Origin: Corynebacterium sp.
GTDB taxonomy: Bacteria > Actinomycetota > Actinomycetes > Mycobacteriales > Mycobacteriaceae
Length of the DNA: 53,308 bases
Assembly (NCBI GenBank): GCA_030450335.1
Contig: JAKDIS010000002.1
Span: 1 to 53,308, forward strand
Direction of reading: 5' to 3'
Below the pieces are notes generated by a model that saw only the letters and a list, made by a program, of their open reading frames with translations, was not told where the DNA came from and did not search any database. Below, piece after piece: positions 51,545 to 53,308 of the stretch (position 1 is the first letter of the stretch; every line of letters begins with the position of its first letter). The translations under genes were made by a program, and so were the position numbers.

Positions 51545-53308
51545 ATGACTGACTTGAACGACACCGTCGCCCAGGCGTCCGCCACCCCGGACCTGGACCA
51601 GCCGTGGGCAGAACTGGGCCTGAAGCCCGACGAGTACCAGCGCATCCGTGACATCCTCGGCAGGCGTCCCACCGACGCCGAGCTGGCGATGTATTCGGTG
51701 ATGTGGTCGGAGCACTGCTCCTACAAGTCCTCCAAGGCGCACCTGCGCTACTTCGGTGAGACCACCACCGAGGAGATGAAGTCGAAGATGCTCGCCGGCA
51801 TCGGCGAGAACGCCGGCGTCATCGACATCGGCGACGGCAACGCCGTGACCTTCAAGGTCGAGTCCCACAACCACCCGTCCTACGTGGAGCCCTACCAGGG
51901 CGCGGCCACCGGTGTCGGCGGCATCGTCCGCGACATCATGGCCATGGGCGCCCGCCCGGTCGCGGTGATGGACCAGCTGCGCTTCGGCGCGGCGGACGCC
52001 CCGGACACCCAGCGGGTGCTGCCCGGCGTCGTCGCCGGCGTCGGCGGGTACGGCAACAGCCTGGGGCTGCCCAACCTCGGCGGCGAGACGGTCTTCGATG
52101 CGTCCTACGCGGGTAACCCGCTGGTCAACGCGCTGTGCGTGGGTACGCTCAAGAGTGACGACCTGAAGCTCGCCTTCGCCTCCGGCGTCGGCAACCGGGT
52201 CATCCTCTTCGGCTCGCGTACCGGGCTGGACGGCATCGGCGGCGTGTCCGTCCTGGCGTCCGACACCTTCGAGGAGGGTGCCGAGCGCAAGCTGCCGGCC
52301 GTGCAGGTCGGCGACCCCTTCGCCGAGAAGGTGCTCATCGAGTGCTGCCTCGACCTGTACAACGCCGGCGTGGTCGTCGGTATCCAGGACCTCGGCGGCG
52401 CGGGCCTGTCCTGCGCCACCGCCGAGCTCGCCGCCGCCGGCGACGGTGGCATGCACGTGAACCTGGACAAGGTGCACCTGCGTGCCGAGGGCATGACCGC
52501 CGCGGAGATCCTCTCCTCGGAGTCGCAGGAACGCATGATGGCCGTGGTCACCCCGGACAACGTGGACGCGTTCATGGCCGTGTGCGAGAAGTGGGAGGTC
52601 ATCGCCTCCGACCTCGGTGAGGTCACCGACGGCGACCACCTGGTCATCGAGCACCGTGGCGAGATCGTCGTCGACGCCGACGCCGCCACCATGGCCGACG
52701 AGGGCCCGGTCTACGACCGCCCCGTCGCCCGCCCGGACTTCCAGGACGCGCTCACCGTCGAGCCCGGCCTGGCCCGTCCGACCTCGGTCGACGAGCTGCG
52801 CCGCACCGTGCTGGACCTGGCGGCGTCGCCCGCCCTGTGCTCGCGCGCCTTCATCACCGAGCAGTACGACCGCTACGTGCGCGGCAACACCGTGCTCGCG
52901 AAGGACGCCGACGCCGGAGTGCTGCGCATCGACGAGGAGACCGGCCGCGGCATCGCCGTGGCCACCGACGCGTCCGGTCGCTACACCAAGCTCGACCCGA
53001 ACACCGGTGCCCGCCTGGCCTTGGCCGAGGCGTTCCGCAACGTCTCGGTCACCGGCGCGACCCCGGTGGCGGTGTCGAACTGCCTGAACTTCGGCTCCCC
53101 GGAGGACGCCGGCGTGATGTGGCAGTTCCGCGAGGCCGTCCACGGCCTGGCCGACGGTTGTGCCGAGCTGGCGGTGCCGGTCACCGGCGGCAACGTGAGC
53201 TTCTACAACCAGACCGGTTCCGAGGCGATCCTGCCCACCCCGGTGATCGCCGTGCTCGGCACCATCGACGCCGTCGCCACCCGCCACCCCACCCGCCCGC
53301 CCGGTGGC
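51545..53308 (+). CDS. purL: FGAM synthase large subunit PurL, 3' end cut by window
   Basis: The first 588 residues (the reading frame stays open to the last base) of a protein usually about 760 long. It opens with [19 protein letters not shown], then the substrate and metal segments [38 protein letters not shown] and [20 protein letters not shown] second AIRS-like module begins after about residue 420 ([21 protein letters not shown]). The ATG is preceded by GAGGAGAT-like sequence about 9 bases upstream. Together with purS and purQ it forms the ATP-dependent synthase complex. The end near [11 protein letters not shown] is inside the domain. Confidence 0.96.
   Translation, partial: MTDLNDTVAQASATPDLDQPWAELGLKPDEYQRIRDILGRRPTDAELAMYSVMWSEHCSYKSSKAHLRYFGETTTEEMKSKMLAGIGENAGVIDIGDGNAVTFKVESHNHPSYVEPYQGAATGVGGIVRDIMAMGARPVAVMDQLRFGAADAPDTQRVLPGVVAGVGGYGNSLGLPNLGGETVFDASYAGNPLVNALCVGTLKSDDLKLAFASGVGNRVILFGSRTGLDGIGGVSVLASDTFEEGAERKLPAVQVGDPFAEKVLIECCLDLYNAGVVVGIQDLGGAGLSCATAELAAAGDGGMHVNLDKVHLRAEGMTAAEILSSESQERMMAVVTPDNVDAFMAVCEKWEVIASDLGEVTDGDHLVIEHRGEIVVDADAATMADEGPVYDRPVARPDFQDALTVEPGLARPTSVDELRRTVLDLAASPALCSRAFITEQYDRYVRGNTVLAKDADAGVLRIDEETGRGIAVATDASGRYTKLDPNTGARLALAEAFRNVSVTGATPVAVSNCLNFGSPEDAGVMWQFREAVHGLADGCAELAVPVTGGNVSFYNQTGSEAILPTPVIAVLGTIDAVATRHPTRPPGG

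Noticed and set aside
51404..53287. A 627-codon minus-strand frame opposite purQ and purL
   Set aside because: The plus strand carries purL, open to the window end with all its family motifs; the minus-strand frame is a shadow.

Overview
The window is very GC-rich, densely packed DNA with a gene set typical of a mycolic-acid-bearing actinobacterium, most likely a high-GC Corynebacterium. Pointers are the PhoPR-type two-component system near hit-purD, the purD/purB/purC/ptrB/purSQL series, a 1150-residue pyruvate carboxylase beside a prpDBC methylcitrate operon, a LysE-family exporter divergent from an Lrp-type regulator, and an IrtAB-like transporter pair with a siderophore-interaction domain. 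The genus is inferred from gene families and order only; no rRNA or tRNA gene was seen. No insertion sequence, phage gene or CRISPR array was found.

Layout. 1-830: a small orphan membrane protein with lower-GC codons, flanked by two related stem-loops. 834-8470: an MFS exporter, a lipoprotein, a DUF418 membrane protein, a glycerol dehydrogenase divergent from a fused DhaK-DhaL dihydroxyacetone kinase (glycerol to DHA to DHAP), a small Gly-Ser-repeat protein, a DoxX-like protein and a GNAT acetyltransferase. 8495-14199: irtB, irtA and an Atg22-like MFS protein, with a candidate iron (DtxR) operator before irtA. 14266-16850: crtB-crtI carotenoid genes. 16795-18113: GNAT and L,D-transpeptidase. 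18287-20667: response regulator and sensor kinase. 20679-26948: an alpha/beta hydrolase, a PadR-regulated ABC system with clustered operators, a lipase-like hydrolase and a HIT protein.

26981-53308 is a purine backbone interrupted by other modules. purD, a lipoprotein, nei, a siderophore-binding lipoprotein and purB come first. Then about 15 kb holds lysE-like/lrp, pyc, prpDBC, an AAA ATPase and a five-domain peptide ABC importer operon. purC, ptrB, purS, purQ and the first 588 codons of purL follow, running off the end. PurD, PurC, PurS/Q/L and PurB cover most of the route to AICAR/AMP. Pyc and the Prp enzymes meet at oxaloacetate and pyruvate.

A recurrent feature is a -10-like hexamer 6-8 bases before the start codon with no Shine-Dalgarno sequence, the pattern of leaderless mRNAs. 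It appears before at least fifteen genes and helped choose starts. The observations most worth a second look are the paired stem-loops around the orphan membrane gene, the Gly-Ser-repeat protein, the clustered TTAC-N3-GTAA sites at the PadR gene, the divergent leaderless promoters between hit and purD, the inverted-repeat/pseudoknot element upstream of purB, and the His-repeat extension of the PhoP-like regulator.
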